In this document: positions 1-15,600 of the stretch, piece by piece
Layout of the letters: every line of letters begins with the position of its first letter
How positions within the stretch are numbered: position 1 is the first letter of the stretch
Program-made: the position numbers and the translations under genes
DNA from: Cloeon dipterum
Lineage: Eukaryota > Arthropoda > Insecta > Ephemeroptera > Baetidae
Direction: 5' to 3'
DNA length: 64,000 nucleotides
Assembly: GCF_949628265.1 (NCBI RefSeq)
Contig: NC_088787.1
Location: 14,932,501-14,996,500, forward strand
The notes under the pieces: generated by a model
The model's database searches: none
What the model saw: the letters and a program-made list of their open reading frames with translations, nothing else
Told to the model about the DNA's origin: nothing

Positions 1-377
1 TTCTAAAATGGTAACTTGAGTGGCCTGGATAAATTCACATAAGTTAATTTTGCCTCTGCACACTCCTTTCCAAACATGATATAAATAAAGAGCTATTAAT
101 AAAAAGGATGCCTCACATGAGAAACAAAAAGTCAAGGGTGCATTGTGGGTTGAGCATTAGAAAAACTTAATGCTCCCTTCAGGAGAAAGTGTAAACAGCA
201 AATTTGAGTGTTTATGATGGTAAAAACTTAAATTACTGCAGGATTTCCATTACGATTTCAAAACATGAATTTTCAATCGATCGTGAACAATACCAAAATA
301 TATTTAGTGGTTAACGTAATATGTACTTAAATAATATGGATATTGTTGACAGGATGGAATATAAATAACTAAAGTTG

Positions 378-4366
<3,989 letters not shown>

Positions 4367-4796
4367 CACAGCGAAGCACAGTTAATTTCAGAGCTTCCCA
4401 CTTCTTAAAGCTTTCTATATCTTCGCTAAATAAAAAACAGTTGTTGTTGTTGTGTTGTATAAATATTCCCTTCCCTGTCTCCTGTCTTGCCCAGTCTTGC
4501 CTACGACGTCCGCCGTCGGAAGGAGGCGTAACCTTTTTGATGGGGGTTCGGGGAGAGGTGTGAGCGACTGCTGTGCGATTCAAAAAAGAGCTGATCAGCC
4601 GCGCATGATTTAGACTGCATCGTGACCAGTCGTGACTGTAGCGTGCTTTATATTTATATTTTCTTATCTTATCCATTAATTATTTCTTATTGAAAAAACG
4701 GAAAAAAACCAAGGAAGTCGGTTGTTGGTTTGAGGGTTTCCCTTTGAGTGCAACATTTAAATTAAATTATCCTATATTATCAAAAGGTCTCAAAAA
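4367..4796. other. Spacer between VPS50 and the DDX55 pseudogene
   Basis: This stretch of about 430 bp lies upstream of the VPS50 start on the minus strand and upstream of the helicase pseudogene start on the plus strand. It probably holds the VPS50 promoter and 5' UTR and, originally, that of the helicase copy. It contains a small GC-rich patch near 4500-4600. No gene was recognised; open frames here show no family resemblance. Confidence 0.5.
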
Positions 4797-5710
4797 ATGT
4801 TGATTAAATCGTGGGACAAACTGGACTATATAATAGTCCACCCATTCTGAAACACCTCGAGGAACTTGACTTTAAGAAGATGACCCCAGTGCAGGTTTGA
4901 AAAACACGAAAGAGCATGTTTATAATTAAATCTTCACACGACAATTATCAGGCTGCAGCAATTCCTTTGTTCTTGAAAAATAAGGATGTTGGAAGTGGCA
5001 AAACTCTAGCATTTTAATTCCAATGCTAGAAATGCTCTAGGTAGGTTCATTCAAGATTGATTTTAATCAATTCAGCTTTGAAACTATTTAAATATATAGA
5101 AAAGAAGCGAGCCTCTCAAGAAAAGAGAATGTGGAGCTGTTGTCATTTCACCAACAAGAGAGCTGGCTACTCAAACACATATATGAAGTTCTCACGGGAT
5201 TTCTGGAACACCTTCCACACTTCACAATTATGTGCGTATGTAACTCAAAATCATTCAGACTACAAAAAATGTAGCTTGCCTATTCCATTTGCAGAGATTA
5301 CTTGTTGGGGGCTGTCCTGTGCACCATATGATGTCCAGGCGTTGTCCAAGCAGGGAGCAAACGTAATTTTTGCAACTACAGAGGCCATCGCTTTTAAATT
5401 TGATGGACCGACAACTGCACACTGGGCTCCTGCAGGCAGTGAAAAGCTTGGTAAACTATCCTGTTTCCCAATTTAAAACATAATTGACTATTCATACTTT
5501 TTAGGAACTTCTGGATTTGGACATGGGATTTCAGGTTGCTTTGAAATCAATCTTGGTCCGTCTGCCTCGACAACGTCGAACAGGGTCTATTTTCAGCCAC
5601 CCAAACTAAAGAAGTGCAAGCATTGGTCATGGCAGGCTTAAGAAATCCTGTTTCTGTAGCTGTGTCTGAGAAAAAAATGGGAGATGCCAAAGGCAATGAG
5701 AGGTAGAAAC
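4797..5710 (+). pseudogene. Broken 5' half of a DDX55/SPB4 DEAD-box RNA helicase gene
   Basis: DDX55/Spb4 is a nucleolar DEAD-box helicase of 60S ribosome maturation. Pieces in order are an N-terminal MLIKSWDKLD start at 4797, then LKHLEELDFKKMTPVQ, a short GT...AG intron (about 4894-4950), AAIPLFLKNKDV, GSGKTLAF (motif I), ISPTRELATQ (motif Ia, near 5145), SKQGANVIFATTEAI (near 5350), a second intron (about 5451-5504), LLDLDMGFQ, LPRQRRTG, FSATQTKEVQALV (motif III, near 5600) and LRNPVSVAVSEKKMG. It is broken by several frameshifts and stops. The residues just before GSGKT are deleted and motif II (DEAD) is missing. The second helicase domain is absent. Retained introns mean a DNA-level duplicate, not a retrocopy. 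It stops about 130 bp before the palindrome border. A functional DDX55 presumably exists elsewhere (inference). Confidence 0.85.
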
Positions 5711-5842
5711 ATTGTAAGTCTCTAAACAAGTTCTTTAACTTATAATCTTGATTTAGATTAAAAATTAGGATTTACAGTAAGAAAAAAACTCTTGCTTCAA
5801 TGCTGTTTTTTCAATCATTATTTTAACCTTCGCTTTTTTACT

Positions 5843-8800
5843 TTTATACTTAAAGGTTAATTAAAATGAAAAAAATTGCATCCTAAATAACCTCTCATGA
5901 TACATATTATGGATATTGAAACACTACTTGTTGTCTTGTCTGTGCCAGCCTCTGGGGCTCGTCACTCGGTTGAACGGCTCCGTCAGCGCGCTCACGCCCT
6001 CGCCGGGAGGGTGCTCACAGGGTTGGGTCGGTGTCTAGGGGGTGGGTCGACCTCACTTTTGACTCAACGATCGCGGCTCAAAATGTTAGCATCTAGGTTC
6101 TAGAGGAATTTATTAAAAGAGAAACAAGTGGGTTTTGGTTAGGTAAGAAGAAACTAAATTTATTGGCTAACTCGAATTAAAAATACTAAAGAAAATTGGC
6201 TCTACGTTAACGGGGTAGGAAAACGTTGCTGAAGGCAACGTGAAAAACCTCCCCAAAAGCAAGTGGCTTTAATTGAATTTACTTTAAGTTTAAAAACTTA
6301 AATGACGCTTAATTCTAACAGCTAAATCTCTCACATCTTAAAACATATTCATTACACACTATCAGAAAAATACAATGTACAATTAAAGTCTATCACAAAA
6401 TTATACAGTCGATATTAACATACAAGAAAACTTATACTAAAATACAAAATCTAATTTTAATGGATATTTAGAGTAGGCTTATAGCCTACCATCTATAGAC
6501 TCCAATTTTTACAAACTAATACAAATGAAAGATTGGCCAAACCATTCTCAGGGATTTTTATGGGTAGAGTAACAGACCTATGTGCCTACTCTTGACTGTG
6601 TGAAAATTGGTTTCACTATATTAATCCCTATTAGCAAGGTACTTGACGCAGAGAAAACAGCCTTTGCTTCCATCACATGAAATTAAAATCCTTCGATTAA
6701 TTAACACACATCGGTCAATAGCCACAGGTTTCACACACAAATGAGAGGAGAAATAGCCTAATTCATTTTTAGGCTGATTTTTTCTCGCTCGATTTTGTCA
6801 ACCAAGTTGACTCTGTGTACGATGCCTGAGTCCAGTTCTCTCACGTCATCACACATGGCAAGGTTGACTTTGTCATCCCACCACCAATCAAGGCGCCCAT
6901 TGACGGACCCTTGAAAGCTCAGGTTTGACTCGGGCGGACGCTCGAACAGGGACGCTCCGTTCTTTAGGTTGAACCAGTACTTGCGGCTGGCAGACTTGCT
7001 GAACGCCACAGTCCAAGGTTCCTTGACTACCTTCATGAACGATATCCCTCCGACCACGTGGAACTTGTCCTCGCTGTCGTCGAGCATGATGCACACTCTC
7101 CTGTCTCCGCCCAACTGCTTGATCTTCTTCGAGTTGAGCTTTGCAAACAGGGAATCCAACTTGTCCATTGTGAAGGCTTGCTTCACCTCGAACCGAGTCA
7201 GGTCGATTCTGCTGGGTCTCTCGATGGCCTTGGCGAACAGTTTGCAGTGGTGAACGCGCTCGTCAAAGCTTAGATGGCCAATGACGCGGCCACCTAACAC
7301 ATGCGCATCCATCACATGCAGCACTTTTATGTTGCTTTGCGCACGAGCCTCTCCACGCAGCTCCGACACCAGTTCTCCAAACACCAGGGTGCGTGCAGGA
7401 AGGTCGAGCTTAGCGTTTTGCACGCTAACGTTGAGCCATCTGCCGCCTTTGCCGTCTAGATAGTAGACATTGCCACGTCCCACGCCTGCAAATCAAAAAT
7501 GGTCATATTAAGTATTTAATTCGTCTAATTTGTACCAGGTGAAGACTTACTTAAAAACAGTGTGCAATTATTCTTGGAAGTAGGTCCTGCATTCATAGCG
7601 TAGCACCTCCACTCCAGCATTTTCATGTGGTCCTGCAGAATCGTGGGCGTCAAACCCCAGGAGTGTTTGCGGTAATCCCATTCGAGTGCAGCGAACGCGG
7701 CCTCTGGATGCTCCACTCTAGGAACAGTTCGGCTTTCGTCCGGGATGCGCCACAGGTCCAGACAGCTCTTCCTCATCTCAGCCTGTCTTGGCTCGAACAA
7801 TGTGGAGTCCTGGCAGAATGCTTTGATTTTGTTCAGTGAGACAACCTGCCGATGGCCAAGATCGTTGTTTGACGTTGTCAGGTAGTCTACGAGCTCCTTG
7901 TCGCCAGCAATAATATCCTCAGGAACTAAGCTGACAACTGCTTTGCCAGTAACAGTTGCCAGTTTTTCGAACTCCTCGTTAGCAGTCCACATGAGATCTC
8001 TCACGGCAGACACGTCAGCTAGTTTATGCCTGCATACAGAAAGAGAGAATTAGTATAAAGTCTAACATCAAATAATATATATTATTATATATTGGCATGG
8101 ATACTCAATAAAATATAAATATTGACTTTGAATCAAGACATTTGTCACTCACTTTTAATTTTCTAATTTCAAAATTATTTTTTATGGTTGTTCGGCACAA
8201 AAGGAAACACTACACACTACATTTTTTAATTTCAACTAAAGACTATGATAGACCTCAAAAGTTTTAAGATAATAATATAATTAATGGGTCTATTGTTTCA
8301 ATTTATTTCAAATGAATAAAGGTTTAAATAATGTTGAGTATAGATAATACATACTTGCAAACCAGATATCTTTCGGAATTAGCAGGCCGACTTGTATTAG
8401 GCTTGAAGATGCAGATTTCTCTGAAAGCTCTCCTCATCAGCCAAATGAGACCAGCACTGAATAGGGTGAAGACATCAAACAGCTTGACTACGAAATGTCC
8501 ACCGGGGCGAGTAATGCTCAGGGCTACCAGGCACTGACACAGGTACAGCCGATGAGATAGGATTTCCTGGATGTTTTCCTGGCCCTCGACGGAGAAGCCT
8601 CCGTCAGCCATGGTGAAATGGACTCCCTTGCCATCTGTGTTTGCGAGTACGTGCTCCTGGAAGTGACGAATGTTGGCTGGCTTGTAGATGTCACCATCTC
8701 CATCCTCCCCATAGCACGGCTCAAACGTCTCCGCACTCGCTGCGTAGAAGTCTTCCAGCTTGAAGTCATTGCCCCCGGCGCGAAGTGTGAAGCCAAAGCC

Positions 8801-11800
8801 CTTGGCTTGCCACCTCTTCCGCCAGAGTACGTATTCCGAGAAACCACCTGGTCCAGCGCAGACGTCAGCAAAGTACAGGAGCTCATCTACTGGCACCGTT
8901 TTTTGGCCTTCTTCGTTCTTCGGGTCGGTGAACATCATCCCACACACGGCATCAATGTTGGCCATTTTTACTGCGGCTCTGTTTTGGAAAAACACTTTAC
9001 CGATGCCTTCAAACGGATTGCATTTTCCTCGGGCTTTTCTCAGCTCTGTGTCGTTCAGCTGGTCGAACACAGACTTTGCGCTGAGTAATGTCTTCAAAAC
9101 CGCGGGAGAACAAAACTTGTGCTCGTCGTCCATGGTGCGTTTGTCCTCACCGAGCTGGATCCAGTTTGGGGAGAGACCAGTGGGCCCTTTAGAACCAGGC
9201 AGCCATCTCAGCGTCTCCTTCGCTTGGACCACCTCCGAGTCCCAATCCCACTCGATGGACTTGCTTTCCAGTCCTGCCACCTTCAGGCCAAAGCCCCGAC
9301 GACCGCTCTGAGTGCTAGGGGCTACAGGTGCGGTGATTCCTTGCCCGTCTCGGCCGAGGCCACCACCCTCCTTGTAGCCCATTTTGGCCATCAGCCGCAT
9401 CGCAACTGACGACCTTGCCAGCATCGCTCGTTTCGTGTCCGGAGCATCGTCTCCGTCCTTGCCTATAAAAACCAGAAAATGAAATAATATTAATATATTT
9501 TTCTGAATTTTCTGAAAGTATATATTATATCATGATAAAAAGCAGGGTTTAATTAAAATTCAAAAGAGCTGAAGAGTTTTTAATGAAAGGGAATGATAAA
9601 AGAGAGAATTGCATGTGTACTGTACAAAAACAAATAATTTAGACTGCATGAGGGCAGTCGCGCAATTTTCACCAGCCGGTCAAAATTCAGTTCGGAAAAA
9701 GCCGGCTGTTTTAAACCGGTGTTTAGCCGGCTAAATTGGCCAACTTTAGCTTGCCTTCAACCAAAATATGTATGTAAAATGAGGAGAAAATGGCTTCACC
9801 TGAAATATCATGATTTTTAATGAAAATTCTCATTTTCATTCTAAAAAAAAAATCATAAACCTTTATCTCATGATTTTAAACCCGCATTTAAATTTTTCAA
9901 CGCCCTTGTGTATTAATTACATTAACCTTAATAATCTGAGCTTGATTTGTGCCTTAATATTCGACTACATAATTTTAAAAATGCCAATTATCTCTTGATT
10001 TCAGTCGGCTTTTTCGAAAAACTGATTTAGAAATAAAAAATCACTTTAAAATTTTACTTTTAAACATATGACCAGCATATACGGCCAAAAAGCAGCGCGT
10101 CCACTTTATATACTTTAAAAACCTTGGCCTCGAACAGAGAGCGAAACCTTGAAACTCGCGTTTGAAAAGAACCCCTGCCTCTTTGTCTGGAAAGGAAGCG
10201 GCAGGACGCTCTCCCCTTAACAATAAGCTTCACGCAGCCAGTTTGTGCGGGCGGTTAGTTCTTGCCTCACACTCTGCAAGAGGCAAGAGCGTTTCGAAGT
10301 TTCGAAGCACACACACGCGCGCGCAGGTCAAGCGTTCACGTGACTCAATCTCGCCATCTCATTGGCTAAAATCGGGCACTTCAGCGTGAAGCACTATTTT
10401 TTGGAGCTTGGAACATCTTTTGGAGCAAGTGGAAGGGAAACGAAAAGCCAAGCAAGCCACAAGGCTAGTTTTATTGATCACGGTCATGGTTTTCACATAA
10501 TAATGTTGTAATTAAATTCAACTTTTCTGAAACAATAATACCCAGTAAAATCTCTGAATTCGTATATACATAATTGTCGGCCCGAAGTGCCCGTAAGACG
10601 TCATTTTTGTCTCCTGCACTGCGTTTATTCTTGACCCTTTTTCACCGGAGGCAGGCGGAGCTTATAGCTAGATTTACGGCGGCTGTCCACGCGTGTATTA
10701 AAATTGTGCCGGCTGGCGCTTTTACAATTATTTCTCTATGCAGTTTTTATTAATAAATACAAATATAAATCAGTGGAAGTGATAACCGATCGAAATCAAA
10801 TGAAATTGTGCAGGAGGACCGAATTTAGAGCCGATAAAAAAATTTTAAGGAATGGCGGGACGCGGGACACGTGCTTGGGAGATAGTCAATAATATTGTTA
10901 GTAATCATGTAGTTTGCTTACCTCGCGGTCTCTTAGTCGCTTGCATGATGTCGCCCTCTCGAGGCATCATTCTGAATACCTAATTAACGTGATTCCAGCA
11001 AGGATATGGAGTTAGAAACTCACAAAAATTATTGCGCGTGATATAGGCAATTAGGAAGTGGCAGAGTATGTACGTCCGTGCGGTTCAACGTTCGAGAGGG
11101 CGATGCGGGCAATGGCGATATGAAGCAACCTTTTTCTTTAACCTGAACCAGGATTGGAAAAGACACCATCTTGTACGCCCTCTCCAGGGTGACCAGCGTG
11201 TGTCACTGAAATTTAAGATGGCGCTTTTTTCGTCTCTTATTTTTTGTCTTTTCAGTGTCACCTTTGCCAACACAACGGTACTACTTCGCTGGCCCAGACC
11301 GAAAACCATGCATGTACATGTACCAACATAACACTTTCATACACGTGAAAATTCCCCTTTCTCACCAGCTAAACGGAAGCGCTACACTGACTACAGACAC
11401 AGACAAAGAAAAGAAGAGTTAATATGAATATCTGCATGGTCTTATTCCAAAACAAAATCAATCTGCATTCATAGAAGTGATCATTTCCGGTAGTTTCTTT
11501 GTTCTTTTTTTATAGACTATAGAGCAAAAATTATATCTCATATTCTTCAACACACGGAGCAAGTGCAGAGAGTCTTTTTGAAACTCGAAATATTTTTCAA
11601 CTCCATACTGTTTAACTCAGAAAATAGGGTATTTTTGCAAAATTGGCAGAGCAACGGTTTGTTTTGTACTTGTTTGCACTTGCAGCAGGGTTGCCAACCT
11701 CTTAGCAGGCTTTATTATAAGATGAAAGAACTAAATAAAAATTACTTCGGAAAGCACAAAGCTTCATTAAATTTTTAGTCAACATTAAAGGCGCTTCGTC

Positions 11801-11911
11801 TGATTAGTGACGAGCTGTTTATTGTCCGTAGTTCTGCACAAATTTATCCTACTAAACTATATAAACCAAATGTGATATTTTTGTATAATTTAAGGATTCA
11901 AATAAAAAATA
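5843..11911 (+). repeat. Left arm of a 12.7 kb palindrome
   Basis: Bases 5843-11911 recur as the reverse complement at 12452-18502. Paired positions sum to 24364 through the CMTR1 gene. They sum to 24345 outside a 19 bp insertion at 6031-6049, which is left-arm only, and to 24363 inside a one-base A-run difference near 11745. Every CMTR1 exon translates identically in both arms. Spot-checked non-coding stretches near 6150, 8090, 10540 and 11340 are also identical. Substitutions seen by eye lie near the edges: three within 5856-5900, one at 11313, and several in 11830-11911. Arm contents are a CMTR1 gene, its 3' region (5843-6757), its upstream region (10971-11723) and a fragment of an interspersed repeat. 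Confidence 0.97.
6758..10970 (-). CDS. CMTR1: CMTR1, cap-specific mRNA 2'-O-ribose methyltransferase 1 (left-arm copy)
   Basis: CMTR1 methylates the 2'-O of the first transcribed nucleotide to make cap 1 in the nucleus, using SAM. Four exons, 10922-10970, 8355-9462, 7551-8029 and 6758-7485, join in frame with GT-AG borders to give 787 residues (human about 835). Exon 1 encodes MMPREGDIMQATKRPR. Exon 2 starts with a G-patch (MGYKEGGGLGRDGQG), then the RrmJ/FtsJ-type methyltransferase with the SAM loop DVCAGPGGFSEY. Its K-D-K-E residues fit the aspartate of MADGG, the lysine of HFVVKLFD and the glutamate of NSERY. The C-terminal exon holds the guanylyltransferase-like region and ends in a WW domain (EPWTVAFSKSASRKYWF). 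No break was seen. The start at 10970 is preferred because exon 1 ends in GTAAGC and splices in frame. The gene faces its twin copy head to head. Confidence 0.95.
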
Positions 11912-11918
11912 GCAATAT
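11724..11918 (+). repeat. Truncated copy A of a ~730 bp interspersed repeat
   Basis: This copy starts with GAAAGAACTAAATAAAAA and shares the first ~195 bp of the repeat, then is cut at AGCAATAT. There it abuts the far end of copy B in the opposite orientation. In its last 80 bp it resembles copy C (18627-19354) more than the mirror copy B, for example ACTATATAAACC rather than ACTATAAAAACC. No coding capacity or terminal inverted repeats were recognised, so the class is unknown. Confidence 0.8.
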
Positions 11919-12451
11919 AGGGATCTCGCCCATTATTAAGTGGTAAATAGTTTGCTAAATCAGTTTAGGGTCTGGGTCCAGGACTAATCATTATTACGCT
12001 TGTGGTTATCAAGAGTTGAGCAAACCACCTAAGCTGATATAACATACGAGTGTTTTAAAATGAGGTCTACAGTCATCAATTGATATTTTGATACGACCCG
12101 CACCACACACTAAACGTAGAGACCAGAAATTTCTAATCGACTCTTGTATATGACTTTGGTACGGTTTAATAATTCAAACCAACAAATAAAATGAGGATGA
12201 TATGTACCCCTTAACCCTTTTTTTAAATATATTTTTATTGAAAACTCTCCCCTCCCTTTATGCTCACTATAAAACTATTCACTTTACTTCCATAGAATAA
12301 TAAGAGCTCTATATATATGTTTTAACCATTATTTGCGTATTTCAGATGGCCGAGTTTCTGTCAAATAATATTATTGGATATTCGCCAAATAAGCGATGTG
12401 TTACGTAAACATAAGATTTTTAAATAAAGATATCTGGTTAATAAATCGCAA
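11912..12451. other. 540 bp loop (spacer) of the palindrome
   Basis: This is the only asymmetric part in the centre of the palindrome. Apart from its first 7 bp it is the distal ~530 bp of repeat copy B, reading on the minus strand. No gene is seen. Confidence 0.9.
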
Positions 12452-12640
12452 TATTTTTTATTTGAATCCTTAAATAATACAAAAATATCTCATTTGGTTT
12501 TTATAGTTTAGTAGGATAAATTTGTGCAGAACTACGGACAATAAACAGCTCGTCACTAATCAGACGAAGCGCCTTTAATGTTGACTAAAAATTTAATGAA
12601 GCTTTGTGCTTTCCGAAGTAATTTTTTATTTAGTTCTTTC
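11919..12640 (-). repeat. Copy B of the ~730 bp interspersed repeat (minus strand)
   Basis: Reading on the minus strand from 12640 to 11919, this copy aligns along its length with copy C at 18627-19354, with scattered differences of several percent by eye. Its first ~190 bp form the innermost part of the right palindrome arm; the rest is the palindrome loop. It ends with GGGCGAGATCCCT, as does copy C, which marks the shared repeat end. Confidence 0.85.
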
Positions 12641-15600
12641 ATCTTATAATAAAGCCTGCTAAGAGGTTGGCAACCCTGCTGCAAGTGCAAACAAGTACAA
12701 AACAAACCGTTGCTCTGCCAATTTTGCAAAAATACCCTATTTTCTGAGTTAAACAGTATGGAGTTGAAAAATATTTCGAGTTTCAAAAAGACTCTCTGCA
12801 CTTGCTCCGTGTGTTGAAGAATATGAGATATAATTTTTGCTCTATAGTCTATAAAAAAAGAACAAAGAAACTACCGGAAATGATCACTTCTATGAATGCA
12901 GATTGATTTTGTTTTGGAATAAGACCATGCAGATATTCATATTAACTCTTCTTTTCTTTGTCTGTGTCTGTAGTCAGTGTAGCGCTTCCGTTTAGCTGGT
13001 GAGAAAGGGGAATTTTCACGTGTATGAAAGTGTTATGTTGGTACATGTACCTGCATGGTTTTCGGTCTGGGCCAGCGAAGTAGTACCGTTGTGTTGGCAA
13101 AGGTGACACTGAAAAGACAAAAAATAAGAGACGAAAAAAGCGCCATCTTAAATTTCAGTGACACACGCTGGTCACCCTGGAGAGGGCGTACAAGATGGTG
13201 TCTTTTCCAATCCTGGTTCAGGTTAAAGAAAAAGGTTGCTTCATATCGCCATTGCCCGCATCGCCCTCTCGAACGTTGAACCGCACGGACGTACATACTC
13301 TGCCACTTCCTAATTGCCTATATCACGCGCAATAATTTTTGTGAGTTTCTAACTCCATATCCTTGCTGGAATCACGTTAATTAGGTATTCAGAATGATGC
13401 CTCGAGAGGGCGACATCATGCAAGCGACTAAGAGACCGCGAGGTAAGCAAACTACATGATTACTAACAATATTATTGACTATCTCCCAAGCACGTGTCCC
13501 GCGTCCCGCCATTCCTTAAAATTTTTTTATCGGCTCTAAATTCGGTCCTCCTGCACAATTTCATTTGATTTCGATCGGTTATCACTTCCACTGATTTATA
13601 TTTGTATTTATTAATAAAAACTGCATAGAGAAATAATTGTAAAAGCGCCAGCCGGCACAATTTTAATACACGCGTGGACAGCCGCCGTAAATCTAGCTAT
13701 AAGCTCCGCCTGCCTCCGGTGAAAAAGGGTCAAGAATAAACGCAGTGCAGGAGACAAAAATGACGTCTTACGGGCACTTCGGGCCGACAATTATGTATAT
13801 ACGAATTCAGAGATTTTACTGGGTATTATTGTTTCAGAAAAGTTGAATTTAATTACAACATTATTATGTGAAAACCATGACCGTGATCAATAAAACTAGC
13901 CTTGTGGCTTGCTTGGCTTTTCGTTTCCCTTCCACTTGCTCCAAAAGATGTTCCAAGCTCCAAAAAATAGTGCTTCACGCTGAAGTGCCCGATTTTAGCC
14001 AATGAGATGGCGAGATTGAGTCACGTGAACGCTTGACCTGCGCGCGCGTGTGTGTGCTTCGAAACTTCGAAACGCTCTTGCCTCTTGCAGAGTGTGAGGC
14101 AAGAACTAACCGCCCGCACAAACTGGCTGCGTGAAGCTTATTGTTAAGGGGAGAGCGTCCTGCCGCTTCCTTTCCAGACAAAGAGGCAGGGGTTCTTTTC
14201 AAACGCGAGTTTCAAGGTTTCGCTCTCTGTTCGAGGCCAAGGTTTTTAAAGTATATAAAGTGGACGCGCTGCTTTTTGGCCGTATATGCTGGTCATATGT
14301 TTAAAAGTAAAATTTTAAAGTGATTTTTTATTTCTAAATCAGTTTTTCGAAAAAGCCGACTGAAATCAAGAGATAATTGGCATTTTTAAAATTATGTAGT
14401 CGAATATTAAGGCACAAATCAAGCTCAGATTATTAAGGTTAATGTAATTAATACACAAGGGCGTTGAAAAATTTAAATGCGGGTTTAAAATCATGAGATA
14501 AAGGTTTATGATTTTTTTTTTAGAATGAAAATGAGAATTTTCATTAAAAATCATGATATTTCAGGTGAAGCCATTTTCTCCTCATTTTACATACATATTT
14601 TGGTTGAAGGCAAGCTAAAGTTGGCCAATTTAGCCGGCTAAACACCGGTTTAAAACAGCCGGCTTTTTCCGAACTGAATTTTGACCGGCTGGTGAAAATT
14701 GCGCGACTGCCCTCATGCAGTCTAAATTATTTGTTTTTGTACAGTACACATGCAATTCTCTCTTTTATCATTCCCTTTCATTAAAAACTCTTCAGCTCTT
14801 TTGAATTTTAATTAAACCCTGCTTTTTATCATGATATAATATATACTTTCAGAAAATTCAGAAAAATATATTAATATTATTTCATTTTCTGGTTTTTATA
14901 GGCAAGGACGGAGACGATGCTCCGGACACGAAACGAGCGATGCTGGCAAGGTCGTCAGTTGCGATGCGGCTGATGGCCAAAATGGGCTACAAGGAGGGTG
15001 GTGGCCTCGGCCGAGACGGGCAAGGAATCACCGCACCTGTAGCCCCTAGCACTCAGAGCGGTCGTCGGGGCTTTGGCCTGAAGGTGGCAGGACTGGAAAG
15101 CAAGTCCATCGAGTGGGATTGGGACTCGGAGGTGGTCCAAGCGAAGGAGACGCTGAGATGGCTGCCTGGTTCTAAAGGGCCCACTGGTCTCTCCCCAAAC
15201 TGGATCCAGCTCGGTGAGGACAAACGCACCATGGACGACGAGCACAAGTTTTGTTCTCCCGCGGTTTTGAAGACATTACTCAGCGCAAAGTCTGTGTTCG
15301 ACCAGCTGAACGACACAGAGCTGAGAAAAGCCCGAGGAAAATGCAATCCGTTTGAAGGCATCGGTAAAGTGTTTTTCCAAAACAGAGCCGCAGTAAAAAT
15401 GGCCAACATTGATGCCGTGTGTGGGATGATGTTCACCGACCCGAAGAACGAAGAAGGCCAAAAAACGGTGCCAGTAGATGAGCTCCTGTACTTTGCTGAC
15501 GTCTGCGCTGGACCAGGTGGTTTCTCGGAATACGTACTCTGGCGGAAGAGGTGGCAAGCCAAGGGCTTTGGCTTCACACTTCGCGCCGGGGGCAATGACT

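Noticed and set aside
4797-5710. DDX55-like region as an active helicase gene
   Set aside because: It has several frame breaks, lacks the DEAD motif and the whole second helicase domain.
8524-9311. Long open frames on the strand opposite CMTR1 exon 2 (up to 183 codons) in each arm
   Set aside because: They are shadows of the GC-richer coding exon in other frames, without any recognised domain.
11068-13296. Mirrored open frames of 74 and 87 residues on both strands at 11068-11331 and 13033-13296
   Set aside because: They appear in both arms only because the arms are copies. Overlapping frames on opposite strands with no family resemblance are not evidence of a gene.
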